Positions 26,073-35,350 of a stretch of DNA of 64,000 nucleotides are shown here, piece after piece. The position numbers and the translations under genes are program-made. The DNA is from G963422705 sp963422705 (lineage in GTDB: Bacteria; Poribacteria; WGA-4E; WGA-3G). Location of the stretch: NCBI GenBank assembly GCA_963422705.1, contig OY730443.1:744001-808000 (forward strand). Reading direction: 5' to 3'. The stretch's first letter is position 1. Every line of letters begins with the position of its first letter. Under the pieces are notes generated by a model, which searched no databases, was not told the origin of the DNA, and worked only from the letters and a program-made list of their open reading frames with translations.

Positions 26073-27817
26073 GTAATCATCTCCTCTAATCCTGTTTTGA
26101 GAAGTTTTGAGAAAATCGATTTCGGGTTACTGAGCAGCCGTCTCCGTTCGCCATGTTCCCGAATTCTTCCATCGGCGAGAATCATAATCTCATCCACCTG
26201 TTGAATCGTCCCCAACCGATGGGCGATAATGATGCTGGTGCGTCCCTCCACTAATCGCTGCACCGCCCGTTCAATGCGTTGTTCCGTCGCCGGATCCAGT
26301 CTGGAAGAGGGCTCATCAAGAATAACAATTTTTGGGGATTTGAGAAAAACTCGGGCGAATACGAGGAGTTGTGCTTCGCCCGCAGAGAAACCGGCCCCTT
26401 CAGCAGCGAGCACCGTATCTAACCCGTTCGGCTGGGAGTGATACCACTCTAATAATCCTAATTCTTCAATGACTGCTAAAATCTTTTCATCCGGAATTTG
26501 CGTATTAAAGAGGGTTAAATTTTCACGAACGGTTGCATTGAAGAGTTGGACATCTTGTGTAACTATCCCAATCTGGCGCCGGAGCGCTTCCAGGCGAATT
26601 CCTTCAATCGGCTTTCCGCCGACGCGAATCTGTCCACGATTTACCTCATATAGGCGAAACAGCAACCGGGTAATTGTTGTTTTGCCACTGCCTGTTCGTC
26701 CCAGCAGGCCAACGGACTTTCCCGGAGAGAGGGTGAACGAAACATCTTTCAGCACAGATTCGTCTTTAGTGTAACCAAACGTGACGCGTTCAAATTCAAT
26801 GCCGAGCGTACTTGACGCGGGAAGCGTCTCTGTTCCATCCGCAATGCTTGAGTTCATACGATAGAGTTCTTCAATCCGTTTCATCCCTGCGGTTGCGCGT
26901 TGGAGTTCGTTAATCTGACGGTTAATCATGAAGAGTGGAAACCGGAGTTGTGCTGTGTAATGTAATACCATGTAGGTGGTGCCGATTGTGAAAGCGCCTT
27001 CCTGATACAGATAGATACCCATTCCCAACGTTATTGCTGTTCCGACGGCAAATAGGATGCCGCTGATAGTTCGTAAAACTTCCCCCATCACATGTGCTTT
27101 TACGGCTCTACCATAGACATCGCGATTGATTTCATAAAACCGGCCCATCGTATAGCCAATTCCACCGTTTGTGCGAATATCTTCAATACCGTTCAGCCGC
27201 TCTTCAAGAAATCCAAATAGCCGGGAGTACCCCGCTCGCTCCGCAGTGTAAGTCGGAATAGCAACGCTTCGCGTCAGGTTGTATACCCAGAAAGCGATAA
27301 TAACAAACAGTGTGAGCGCGATACCAACACGCCAATCTTCGCGGGCAACCAAAACCAGCACACCGCCCAAGAATAGCGAGCTCCCCACTACCTGAACGAT
27401 AAACTCTGAAAAAAAGTTTGAGAGGGCTGTCGTATCGCCATCAATACGTTCCACCATCTCACCGGGGGTGTACTGATGGTGAAAGTCCATGTCTAGGGTT
27501 AGACAGTGGTGGGCGATGTCACAGCGCATACGGTTTGTGGCGCGCCACCCCACATCCTGTCCTAGGTACGAGCTCACTAACATCACGATTTGTCTCAGGA
27601 AACCGATAGCAAGGAATATTCCACCGGCGACGAGCAAGTCCCTGGTGGCCCCATCCGCTTTTGCTGTATCAATAAAATAGCGAATAATTTGTGGGTTGAT
27701 GAGGCTCAAACCGATACCGCTGAACATGAAGACAGCGAGCAACAGGACGCGTATCCATTGTGGTTTGAGATACTGTGAGAGTAGCGAGGCATACCGCCTG
27801 AAACGGACTTTTTCCAA
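26069..27817 (-). CDS. ABC exporter half-transporter, catalytic-site subunit
   Basis: 582 residues from TTG 27817: six-helix ABC_membrane domain (~20-305), then ATPase with Walker A GRTGSGKTTITR, Walker B IVILDEPSSRLD (intact glutamate) and IIAHRLGT. The signature motif is degenerate, FSAGE instead of LSGGQ. With the next gene (Asp for Glu, but intact LSGGQ) this gives one catalytic and one degenerate ATP site, the pattern of heterodimeric exporters such as TM287/288 and BmrCD. AAGGA lies 11 bases upstream of the TTG, so the start is moderately sure. Confidence 0.9.
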   Translation of the reverse strand: MEKVRFRRYASLLSQYLKPQWIRVLLLAVFMFSGIGLSLINPQIIRYFIDTAKADGATRDLLVAGGIFLAIGFLRQIVMLVSSYLGQDVGWRATNRMRCDIAHHCLTLDMDFHHQYTPGEMVERIDGDTTALSNFFSEFIVQVVGSSLFLGGVLVLVAREDWRVGIALTLFVIIAFWVYNLTRSVAIPTYTAERAGYSRLFGFLEERLNGIEDIRTNGGIGYTMGRFYEINRDVYGRAVKAHVMGEVLRTISGILFAVGTAITLGMGIYLYQEGAFTIGTTYMVLHYTAQLRFPLFMINRQINELQRATAGMKRIEELYRMNSSIADGTETLPASSTLGIEFERVTFGYTKDESVLKDVSFTLSPGKSVGLLGRTGSGKTTITRLLFRLYEVNRGQIRVGGKPIEGIRLEALRRQIGIVTQDVQLFNATVRENLTLFNTQIPDEKILAVIEELGLLEWYHSQPNGLDTVLAAEGAGFSAGEAQLLVFARVFLKSPKIVILDEPSSRLDPATEQRIERAVQRLVEGRTSIIIAHRLGTIQQVDEIMILADGRIREHGERRRLLSNPKSIFSKLLKTGLEEMIT

Positions 27818-27867
27818 ATTCTAGGTTATCCTTGTCGTTTGATATCCCTTTTTTACTGAAAAACTGC

Positions 27868-27898
27868 ATCAAGATTATTGCACTGTACTTATCTTGAT
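27868..27898. promoter_or_regulatory. Inverted repeat upstream of the ABC exporter, possible operator
   Basis: ATCAAGAT (27868-27875) and ATCTTGAT (27891-27898) flank a 15-base centre, 51-81 bases upstream of the exporter start. Size and spacing suit a dimeric regulator such as TetR or MarR, but none is encoded nearby. The remainder of the 343-base gap to 28160 holds the plus-strand promoter listed next and no gene. Confidence 0.4.
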
Positions 27899-28076
27899 TT
27901 CCGCCCATCCCCATGTGTCTGCAGCGTTATTGTTCCATACATATGTCAACGTGTTAGTCGAGCTAATCCTATCCAAAAAGGTGTTTCCTCGCCGTTCACA
28001 CGCCGGCTTCAATCTTAACATATCCACTCTTATGATAAAGCAAAGAACCCTTTCGTGCAAGAAAAAATGGGTAACC

Positions 28077-28104
28077 TTGACTTTTTTCTCTCCTGTGTTA
28101 AAAT
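28077..28104 (+). promoter_or_regulatory. Sigma70-type promoter of the enolase-superfamily gene
   Basis: TTGACT (28077-28082), 16-base spacer, TAAAAT (28099-28104), about 57 bases before the ATG at 28161. The -10 region reads TGTGTTAAAAT, like that before glyA. Confidence 0.65.
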
Positions 28105-28160
28105 AGCTTTAGATTTGTTTGAGCCATTTCGACGATTTTAATAATTCATAGGGAGATACC

Positions 28161-29324
28161 ATGAAGATTAAAGAGGTTCGTGCCGTAGAAATTGAACTCA
28201 ATCCAAAACCGACAACACCGCCACGGAACCCAAGCCGTTCAAAAACATTTCAGTTGAACCGTCCTATTGAACGGTATTCAACGGGGCAGCAACATGGACA
28301 CATTTCTTCTTCGGAATGGAGACGGCCCGCTTGCATAATAACAGCAGAGGATGGAACGTGGGGATTCGGAATTTCACTTTATGGGGGGCCGGTATGCCGG
28401 ATTATCAATGAGCACTTTGCCCCGCGGCTCGTTCAACAGAATTGTATGGCAACTGAGAAATTGTGGGATTTGATGGTGCGTTCGTCAGCTGCCTTTGGCG
28501 CGTCAGGTTTGACAAGTTACGCGATAAGCGCCGTCGATTGCGCCTTATGGGACCTCAAAGGCAAGATTCTAAATCGGCCTGTTTATGAGCTGCTCGGCGG
28601 CCCACAGAAGGAGAAGATTTTCTGCTACGCCTCCGGTTTTGACCAGGAATGGTATATGGAACTTGGATTCAAAGCCACAAAATTGTTTACACCGTACGGC
28701 CCCGAGCAAGGCAAAGAGGGATTGGTGAAGCTTGAAGAACTCGTAGCAAGCACGCGAGATGTCATCGGGAACGATGTTGAACTCATGTTGGACGCCTGGA
28801 CGGGCTTTGACGTTGAACATACGGTACGCGTCTGTGAAATCATGAAACCCTACGGTTTGAAGTGGATGGAGGATTATATTCCTCCGGATGACTTTGTCGG
28901 CTATGAAACTGTCCGACAACGTATCCCTTGGCAAACCCTTGCTACAGGGGAACATTGGTATCTGCCAACGGTTTTTGCAGGGGCCGCCGGACGGCGGTTA
29001 GTCGATATTTTTCAACCGGATATTTTGTGGTGCGGAGGCATCACCGCTGCCGTCAAAATCTGCCATATCGCAGAAGCTAACGGTATCTCAGTCATTACAC
29101 ATGGCGGCATGAATTATCCATACGGGCAACATCTGGGTTTTGCGATGCCAGCGATTACTTGGGGGGAACGTTCTGAAGGCGTCTCCGCACCGGGTGTCCC
29201 CTTAGAAGAGATGGTGAAACTGCCCGGAACTTCAATTATCAAAGATGGCTATGTCACCCCATCGGATGCCCCCGGTTTTGGGCTGGAAATTAATGAAGCA
29301 TGGATTGAAAGTATGATGAGATAA
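28161..29324 (+). CDS. Mandelate racemase/muconate lactonizing family enzyme, sugar-acid dehydratase-like
   Basis: 387 residues of the enolase superfamily. The metal-binding acids are in MLDAWTGFDVEH (Asp), KWMEDYIPPDD (Glu) and LATGEHWY (Glu). The catalytic histidine is in VITHGGMNYPYGQH and the second-strand FKATKLFTPYGPEQG resembles L-rhamnonate dehydratase. The N-terminal capping domain (~1-130) closes over the substrate. It probably dehydrates a sugar acid to its 2-keto-3-deoxy form in the cytosol. The DapA-family aldolase further downstream (34451) could cleave such a product, though they are separated by four genes. Start ATG 28161 follows AGGGAGA. Confidence 0.85.
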   Translation: MKIKEVRAVEIELNPKPTTPPRNPSRSKTFQLNRPIERYSTGQQHGHISSSEWRRPACIITAEDGTWGFGISLYGGPVCRIINEHFAPRLVQQNCMATEKLWDLMVRSSAAFGASGLTSYAISAVDCALWDLKGKILNRPVYELLGGPQKEKIFCYASGFDQEWYMELGFKATKLFTPYGPEQGKEGLVKLEELVASTRDVIGNDVELMLDAWTGFDVEHTVRVCEIMKPYGLKWMEDYIPPDDFVGYETVRQRIPWQTLATGEHWYLPTVFAGAAGRRLVDIFQPDILWCGGITAAVKICHIAEANGISVITHGGMNYPYGQHLGFAMPAITWGERSEGVSAPGVPLEEMVKLPGTSIIKDGYVTPSDAPGFGLEINEAWIESMMR

Positions 29325-29578
29325 ATCAAAATATATCAAAAATTGTGCCCGGTGTAGCATGCAGCAGGGCATTCCCGGTTGCTGAAATAGTGTATAGATG
29401 AGGAACCAGATGTCTTAAAGATTAAAGATGCACCGCTCGAAACTTGCCTCAGGCTTGAAGGATTGATGAACCTCAATATGGTACCTAACTTGTGTAGAAA
29501 ATTCAAGCACAATAACAGTTAACATGGCTAAAATGATTGCACAAACTGCATCCAGTCCCATGCAAAGGAGAAATGAAA

Positions 29579-30367
29579 ATGATTCGTTTCACAATCAGTT
29601 TAATCATCGTAGGTTTTCTATTTGTCCAATTCAGTAACGCTGAAATAGATGCGACATCTATTGTAGGGGCATGGTTGTTTGATGAAACCGATGGAAAAGT
29701 CGCTACAGATGCATCTGGAAACGGCAACGATGGAAAACTTGTGGGCGGTGCGAAATGGGCGAAGGGTAAATTTGGGAACGCCATTGAACTCAATGGCAAG
29801 GACGCTTGGGTTACTGTTCCAGAGATTGGGCCGCTTGAGGAATTTACGCTCGTAAAATGGTTTAATTCAACCGGAAGGCTTAACCAATGGAGATGCTTCT
29901 TTAACCGGGATGGTTGGGCATCCGGGTTCGTTCATTATCAATTTCGTCCGGACAATAAAATGGAGATGGCAATCCATTCCAACAATCCAGTTCGACACCC
30001 GGATTGGAGCAACTCACCCTTTACGGCAGATAAAAGTATCTTGAATAAATGGTACCATTTAGCAGTCGCCTACAGTAGCACCAAAGAATCTGTTCGTGTC
30101 TACTTCAATGGAGAACTTGATGCAGAAGGAAAATGGGGCCCACTGCCGGGGACTTTTGGCCCTGGACGCATTGGTTCCTGGGACGGCGGCGGTAGAGAAT
30201 GGGAAGGACTATTTGATGAAATGATACTCTTCGATGTAGCATTGGAAGAGACTGATATCCAGACACTGATGGACAACGGTTTAGCATTGACACTCCGTGT
30301 TGAACCGGCTGGCAAACTTTCAACAATTTGGGGAGAAATTAAGTTAGCCCTTACGCAGCATCAATAA
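29579..30367 (+). CDS. Secreted LamG/concanavalin-like domain protein
   Basis: 262 residues. A signal peptide (MIRFTISLIIVGFLFVQFSN, cleavage after NA) is followed by a single LamG jellyroll: IVGAWLFDETDGKVATDASG, FGNAIELNGKDAWVTVPE, NKWYHLAVAYSSTKESVRVYF, and LFDEMILFDVALEETDI. The C-terminal KLSTIWGEIK tail resembles the tail of the LamG protein at 13749-14570 and its remnant (KFTTTW). ATG 29579 lies 8 bases after AAAGGAG; ATG 29573 is only 2 bases away and therefore rejected. It likely binds glycans at the cell surface; no enzyme domain is seen. The 254 bases upstream show nothing else. Confidence 0.85.
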   Translation: MIRFTISLIIVGFLFVQFSNAEIDATSIVGAWLFDETDGKVATDASGNGNDGKLVGGAKWAKGKFGNAIELNGKDAWVTVPEIGPLEEFTLVKWFNSTGRLNQWRCFFNRDGWASGFVHYQFRPDNKMEMAIHSNNPVRHPDWSNSPFTADKSILNKWYHLAVAYSSTKESVRVYFNGELDAEGKWGPLPGTFGPGRIGSWDGGGREWEGLFDEMILFDVALEETDIQTLMDNGLALTLRVEPAGKLSTIWGEIKLALTQHQ

Positions 30368-30447
30368 ACCTCACCCCCCCCCGAAAAAAATGAGTTTTAC
30401 ATAAACATATAAAGACTTACCCAGAAAATCAATGAAAGAGAATCAGA

Positions 30448-31389
30448 ATGTGTCTTGATTTCGCTGAAGCCCTTACAACTGATAATATGAGTGCTATCAG
30501 GGCAGCCCCAAAAACTGATTTTCACTCTCATGCGTTTTTCGGCACACGATTGGAGAATGTGGAACGTTGGCTGGGGCATCCGCTAACGAAACCGCCTTTC
30601 AAGATGGCAGGACTTGAAGGAATGATGGAATATGCAGACGCGTTCTTAGCCCCACACATAAAACACCGTGAAGGTTTCGAGTTCGTCGCGATGTCGGCTG
30701 TAAACGATGCAATCCAAGATAACATTGTTAAACTTGAGATGAGTTTCGATATTCGGTTGGCAGGTTTCTATTCCGGTGGGTTACTGGGGCTTCGCGCTTT
30801 TATTGATGCATTGGTTGAGCATTCCCGGCCCCAAATTACGCTTTGTCCAGAGCTCGGTTTTTCACGCGGAGATGCTGATAACCCAAAGTTGATGAGGGTG
30901 GCACACGAAGCAGTAGAATTAGGGCTTTTTCATTCAATTGATTTGTATAGCCGTCAAGACAGGTGCCCGCCGGAGGCCATGAAACCGTTATACGCAAAAG
31001 CACGCACGGCAGGAATGAAATTAAAAGCACATGTTGGAGAATTCGGTGGCGCCGAAGAGATACGTCGAACAGTAAAAATTCTTGATTTAGATGAAGTACA
31101 ACACGGCATTGGTGCTGCGGAATCAATTGAAGTGATGAAATGGCTTGCTAATCGGCAAATTCGATTGAATATATGCCCGACGAGCAACGTGATGTTGGAT
31201 GCAGTGTCAGAACTCGCTTCTCACCCTATTCGCATCCTGTTTGATAATGGGGTGCCGGTGACGGTGAATACAGACGATTTGATGATATTCGGCCAGACAG
31301 TTTCTGAAGAATATCGGAATCTCTATCAGTCCGGTGTTTTCAGTTTCGCGGAATTAGAGGCAATTCGTCAAAAGGCACTCGAGTTTTGA
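30448..31389 (+). CDS. Adenosine deaminase family metal-dependent hydrolase
   Basis: 313 residues with the ADA motif set: metal-binding HxH in DFHSHAFFG, LKAHVGEFGGAEE (His and catalytic Glu), DEVQHGIGAAES, ICPTSNVML and the two aspartates in VTVNTDDLMIFG. The family deaminates adenosine, or adenine or related purine derivatives; the exact substrate is not clear because the N-terminal substrate loop differs from classical ADA. It is cytosolic with no signal peptide. It stands between the LamG and VWA genes on the plus strand, with a separate promoter after it. Confidence 0.85.
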   Translation: MCLDFAEALTTDNMSAIRAAPKTDFHSHAFFGTRLENVERWLGHPLTKPPFKMAGLEGMMEYADAFLAPHIKHREGFEFVAMSAVNDAIQDNIVKLEMSFDIRLAGFYSGGLLGLRAFIDALVEHSRPQITLCPELGFSRGDADNPKLMRVAHEAVELGLFHSIDLYSRQDRCPPEAMKPLYAKARTAGMKLKAHVGEFGGAEEIRRTVKILDLDEVQHGIGAAESIEVMKWLANRQIRLNICPTSNVMLDAVSELASHPIRILFDNGVPVTVNTDDLMIFGQTVSEEYRNLYQSGVFSFAELEAIRQKALEF

Positions 31390-31420
31390 TGGTTGTCTTA
31401 TCTCTGCCCAAGTAATTCTC

Positions 31421-31449
31421 TTGTTATTTTTCGAAGGATAAGATATACT
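31421..31449 (+). promoter_or_regulatory. Probable promoter of the two-domain VWA gene
   Basis: TTGTTA (31421-31426), 17-base spacer, TATACT (31444-31449), about 66 bases before the ATG at 31515. The -35 matches consensus at four of six positions and the -10 at five. Confidence 0.45.
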
Positions 31450-31514
31450 AGCCAGTTAATCCCCTCAACTTTTTTGTAGGCGCGCTTTCAAGAGAATAAA
31501 AGGAAGGACACATC

Positions 31515-33725
31515 ATGCGTTATCACAATCCTAAAAAGCGTTCGCTTCGCGCGTTTCTCATTGCTTGTATTTTACATCTTTGTCTTGTTATTGTTGGGAC
31601 ATTCACATTTCACATAAATAGACAGCACCAGTTTGAAGATGTAATCGCGGTGGATTTGATACAGGACGATAAACTTCAGAAATCGCGCCAGCCCCTGAAA
31701 TCCCCTTTACCCAAACGGATAGTGATGCACTCCGAATCTAGGAGTCAGGCGCACCCACAACATCTAAAGCGTGCTGCTACCCCAAATTTAATCGACGAGG
31801 CGGTCCGGCAATCGGAGAAGAAACTACTTCACAGCGCAACGAAATCTATTTCGGATATGGAGACGTCACTTCCAGAATTGACGACGGCGGCGCAGCCATT
31901 CCAGAACCGGCGGACAATGTCCATACCTAAACCCGTGTCGAGTCGGTATCAAACCACGGCCGGAGCAGGAGTGGACAGCTTCCGGCAACGCGTCACAGGG
32001 GCCGGCGGGGACGGTTTTCACAAACTGGAATCCACCGGTACTTCAGACATCGGAACCGTTGGGGATAGCATGAACAAGGACGGCTCTGGTGGAAGTAAGG
32101 ATGCGGACGGGATAAATCCGTTCGCTGATGCCCTCAAACGCATCGCCGAACACATCATCGGCACACGAGAACGGGATAAAGTTAACGTTGTCTTTGTAAT
32201 AGATACGAGCGCAAGCATGCGCGATAATATTCAACAGGTGGCAGAAAATCTGTACGGCATGACAGCTGCATTCGATTTAGTCAATCTGGAATATCACCTC
32301 GGCATGTCAGAGTTTAGTGTTCGGTATGAAGGACAAAACCTCCAAGTTCGTTCTCTGTTACCGGACGCCGGGCTGCTCCGCCGGCGAATGCAGCGAACGA
32401 CGATGAGTGGCGACGAGCACGCACTCGACGCGCTCATTGATACCCTCCACTATATGGAATTTCACGCGGATGCAGACAAGTACATCGTTCTTGTTACCGA
32501 TGAGCCTGCGACGACTTATTTCAAAAAAGATGGTGCGTATGAAAGAATGCGCGCGAAGGTTATCGATAGTTATCAACTTGAAGAAATCCGGGTTAATGTG
32601 CTTGGACATCCCGAGCCGTTTCAGCATCAGTTAGCCGAAGAAACCGGTGGGCTTTGGCAACGAATCCCGGGCGGTATCGGCAGTGCTGCATCACTTCCAA
32701 GCAATCGTGTCGATAATCATGGATTTCTCAAGGTTTTTCGAGATATTGTCACGGACATTCGACGAAACAGCGGTAGGTTGTTGTTTAGCATGGAGTCAAA
32801 ATTTGAGATTCTCCTTGAAGATGGGGATATTCCGATGAAAAAAGTACTCCGGGAATTCCAGAAAAATGGGATTAGGTTAGGCGATGGGACCCGGTACTCT
32901 CAAAGTGCAACCACTTGGGTGAAAAATGAGGGAGACCTCTGGATGATTACCGACTATGCGAATAGGCGCGTCTATACTATCCGTAAGGCAGGAAAGAAAT
33001 TAAACGTCTACGCGGGTATCTATCCGGAAAGCTGGAACCTCTCAGGAAGTCTCACTGCTATGTCACAACAGCGGGGGAGGAGATGGCTTTTAAACGACTC
33101 ACCTCACCGCCGGATGTATACCATTCGCAACGAGCAAAATCGCCTGAACATTTACGCCGGAGGTAATCCGAGCGTGTCTTCAAATGATACCATGAAAGAA
33201 TTTGAACCGATGGTTGACGTGGTTGTTATGTTAGACTACAGCCGCAGCATGGGCGGTAAATCGCAAGCGATTCTTCTAGGACTCAGCACCCTTATCGGTA
33301 GATTAGAAATTCTGCCAATACAGTATCGTATCGGGCTGATTCGTTTTGCCAAGGCAACCGATGCTATTAAGGTTATCAACGGGGCTGTCATCACTAAAAT
33401 GCCTGTTAATGAACCCATGCTGGCAAGCCTCATGGCAGTTCCTTTTGGGGGCGACGAACATCTTGTTGATGCTATTGTAGAGGGGGTGCCTAAGGTAAAA
33501 TTCAGCCCTTATGCGAGTCGATTTCTACTCATCTTAACAGATGAACCTACCACAGGGAACTATCCCGCCGAACGCGCAATAGAAATTTGTCAGTCGCTAG
33601 GTATCCGTGCCTATGTTATTGGGCATCCTCAGCCTAAGGATTTTCAGACGATGCTTGCCGAAAAAACGGGCGGGCGTTTCTTCGAAATGCCTAAACATTT
33701 AAAAAAAGGATATTCAAACCAATAA
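31515..33725 (+). CDS. TonB-like membrane protein with two VWA domains
   Basis: 736 residues. A basic N-terminus and one hydrophobic helix (~12-32, AFLIACILHLCLVIVGTF) lead to AVDLIQDD and a basic, proline-containing linker (~55-140), as in TonB-type transducers. VWA domain 1 (~222-400) has MIDAS VVFVIDTSASMRDN; VWA domain 2 (~568-730) has VVVMLDYSRSMGGKS. Both keep DxSxS. Matching strands recur in both copies (LVTDEPATTYF / ILTDEPTTGNY; NVLGHPEPFQHQLAEETGG / YVIGHPQPKDFQTMLAEKTGG), which shows internal duplication. The middle section (~430-560) is beta-rich. It probably faces the periplasm and binds protein partners via a divalent metal. It is related to the protein at 2171-3718. Confidence 0.8.
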   Translation: MRYHNPKKRSLRAFLIACILHLCLVIVGTFTFHINRQHQFEDVIAVDLIQDDKLQKSRQPLKSPLPKRIVMHSESRSQAHPQHLKRAATPNLIDEAVRQSEKKLLHSATKSISDMETSLPELTTAAQPFQNRRTMSIPKPVSSRYQTTAGAGVDSFRQRVTGAGGDGFHKLESTGTSDIGTVGDSMNKDGSGGSKDADGINPFADALKRIAEHIIGTRERDKVNVVFVIDTSASMRDNIQQVAENLYGMTAAFDLVNLEYHLGMSEFSVRYEGQNLQVRSLLPDAGLLRRRMQRTTMSGDEHALDALIDTLHYMEFHADADKYIVLVTDEPATTYFKKDGAYERMRAKVIDSYQLEEIRVNVLGHPEPFQHQLAEETGGLWQRIPGGIGSAASLPSNRVDNHGFLKVFRDIVTDIRRNSGRLLFSMESKFEILLEDGDIPMKKVLREFQKNGIRLGDGTRYSQSATTWVKNEGDLWMITDYANRRVYTIRKAGKKLNVYAGIYPESWNLSGSLTAMSQQRGRRWLLNDSPHRRMYTIRNEQNRLNIYAGGNPSVSSNDTMKEFEPMVDVVVMLDYSRSMGGKSQAILLGLSTLIGRLEILPIQYRIGLIRFAKATDAIKVINGAVITKMPVNEPMLASLMAVPFGGDEHLVDAIVEGVPKVKFSPYASRFLLILTDEPTTGNYPAERAIEICQSLGIRAYVIGHPQPKDFQTMLAEKTGGRFFEMPKHLKKGYSNQ

Positions 33726-33837
33726 GTGATTCTTTGTCAGGTATTCAGGCGCAGTCAATTTGGCGTGAAGTTCAAACCATCGTTCTCGTCAAAGAACCTT
33801 TAGCCGCGGTTAATACGGTTGAGAAAAGGAACGAATC

Positions 33838-34359
33838 ATGATAACAAATTCTACGAGTACACAACAACATCGAGAAATGGCGACTGAGCAGGGCCCAATC
33901 GCGGTTGCCATCGTCACGGTTAGCGATACACGCACACCCGAAACCGATAAAAACGCTGCCTTCTTGCGTGAACAATTGGCAACAGCGGGGAACCGGGTTA
34001 CCGCCTACCATATCATCAAAGATGAACCCGAGCAGGTAGCTAAACTTTTGGATAAAATGGCGGAAAGCGACGCCCGGGTTATCTTATTCAACGGCGGAAC
34101 AGGAATTGCGCCGCGCGATACGACTTTTGATATCCTCAATCGCAAATTGGAAAAAACACTTCCAGGATTTGGCGAACTCTTTCGTTTCTTTAGTTACGAA
34201 CAGGTTGGGGCCGCGGCCATGCTTTCACGCGCAACAGCGGGCGTCTATCGTGGAAAAGTGGTTATTTCCACGCCGGGCTCCACCGCCGCCGTGCAGCTGG
34301 CCTGGGAGAAATTAATCGGGCCCGAGCTACAGCATTTGGCCTGGGAAGTCGGCCGTTAA
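33838..34359 (+). CDS. moaB: MoaB/MogA-type molybdopterin-binding protein
   Basis: 173 residues forming one MoCF_biosynth domain: IAVAIVTVSDTRTPETDKN at the N-terminus, the molybdopterin-binding loop FNGGTGIAPRDTT and the later SYEQVGAAAMLSRATAG and STPGS segments. MoaB/MogA adenylylates molybdopterin before molybdenum insertion in the cytosol. MoaB and MogA cannot be separated by eye; length and the SDTRTPETD motif favour MoaB. ATG 33838 has AAAGGA 7 bases upstream. No other molybdenum-cofactor genes are in the window. Confidence 0.9.
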   Translation: MITNSTSTQQHREMATEQGPIAVAIVTVSDTRTPETDKNAAFLREQLATAGNRVTAYHIIKDEPEQVAKLLDKMAESDARVILFNGGTGIAPRDTTFDILNRKLEKTLPGFGELFRFFSYEQVGAAAMLSRATAGVYRGKVVISTPGSTAAVQLAWEKLIGPELQHLAWEVGR

Positions 34360-34450
34360 CTGCAAACCGATTTAAATTTCCTACACTGGAAATTCCATGG
34401 AGAGTTACCGCTGTGAATAACCTCGTACCAAGAGAAGTGAGGAGGCATAA

Positions 34451-35350
34451 ATGAATGTTCAATTTGAAGGAATTTTTACCCCCACAGTAACACCCCTTGA
34501 TGAAAAGGAGCATGTTGATGAACTCGGTTTTGTAAATCAACTCAACCGTTTAATCGATAACGGTGTTCACGGAATCTATCTATTAGGAACCTCCGGTGAG
34601 TTTACGACATTGACAAACACCGAACGTGAGCGCGCAATGGACATCGCCGTGAATGCCGTTAGCGGCAGAGTACCCATTATCTGCGGTGTTATGGATACAA
34701 GCACACAACGCGTCATCCAAAACATCGAGATAGCAGAACAGTTCGGCGTAACTGCTGTCGCCGCGACACCGGGGTACTACTACCCGTCTACTAGTGATAC
34801 CGACTTGATTGAATTTTATGAGGCTGTCGCCACTAGCACTGAATTGCCGCTGCTGATTTACAATATTCCATCAACCGTCAAAACGGCGATTAAACCGGAG
34901 ATAGTGGTTGAACTTGCCAAGCGTTGTGATAACATTGTCGGGATAAAGGATAGTTCTGGCGATTGGAGCAACTGTCTCACGCTCTTAACACTCCTTGGAG
35001 ATGAGCCTAATTTCTCAATTCTACTCGGTTCGCATACCGCATTGGGTGCCGCATTACTGTTTGGTGCTGATGGTGGCGTAATCTCTATTTCAAATGTTGC
35101 CCCCAAGGAGTCTGTTGCGCTCTACAATGCAGGAAAAGCGCGTGATATTGATGAGGTGCAGCGCTTGCAAAAGTGGTTACTCAGGCTCAGTCAGCTCTAT
35201 CGCTATGGACAAGGTGTTAGTGGTATGAAGACGTGTCTGGAAATTCTCCGCGTCTGTCAAGCTTACACGACGAGTCCTCTTCTCCCTCTGAGTGATTCCG
35301 CAAAAGCGGAGCTCAGGCAGCTTCTAATGGATTTAGGTATTCATGATTGA
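34451..35350 (+). CDS. DapA-family class I aldolase/synthase (true DHDPS function doubtful)
   Basis: 299 residues, a (beta/alpha)8 barrel of the DHDPS/N-acetylneuraminate-lyase superfamily. The Schiff-base lysine is K166 (VGIKDSSGDW), the catalytic tyrosine Y137 (LLIYNIPSTV), and the GTSGE loop is present. In dihydrodipicolinate synthase the YNxPSR motif carries an arginine (R138 in E. coli) that binds the aspartate-semialdehyde carboxylate; here it is Thr (T142). It may therefore use another substrate, such as a keto-deoxy sugar acid, although dapA is the obvious annotation and dapB/dapL lie elsewhere in the window. The aggagg Shine-Dalgarno sequence is strong. Its 3' end overlaps aroA by 8 bases. 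Confidence 0.8.
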   Translation: MNVQFEGIFTPTVTPLDEKEHVDELGFVNQLNRLIDNGVHGIYLLGTSGEFTTLTNTERERAMDIAVNAVSGRVPIICGVMDTSTQRVIQNIEIAEQFGVTAVAATPGYYYPSTSDTDLIEFYEAVATSTELPLLIYNIPSTVKTAIKPEIVVELAKRCDNIVGIKDSSGDWSNCLTLLTLLGDEPNFSILLGSHTALGAALLFGADGGVISISNVAPKESVALYNAGKARDIDEVQRLQKWLLRLSQLYRYGQGVSGMKTCLEILRVCQAYTTSPLLPLSDSAKAELRQLLMDLGIHD

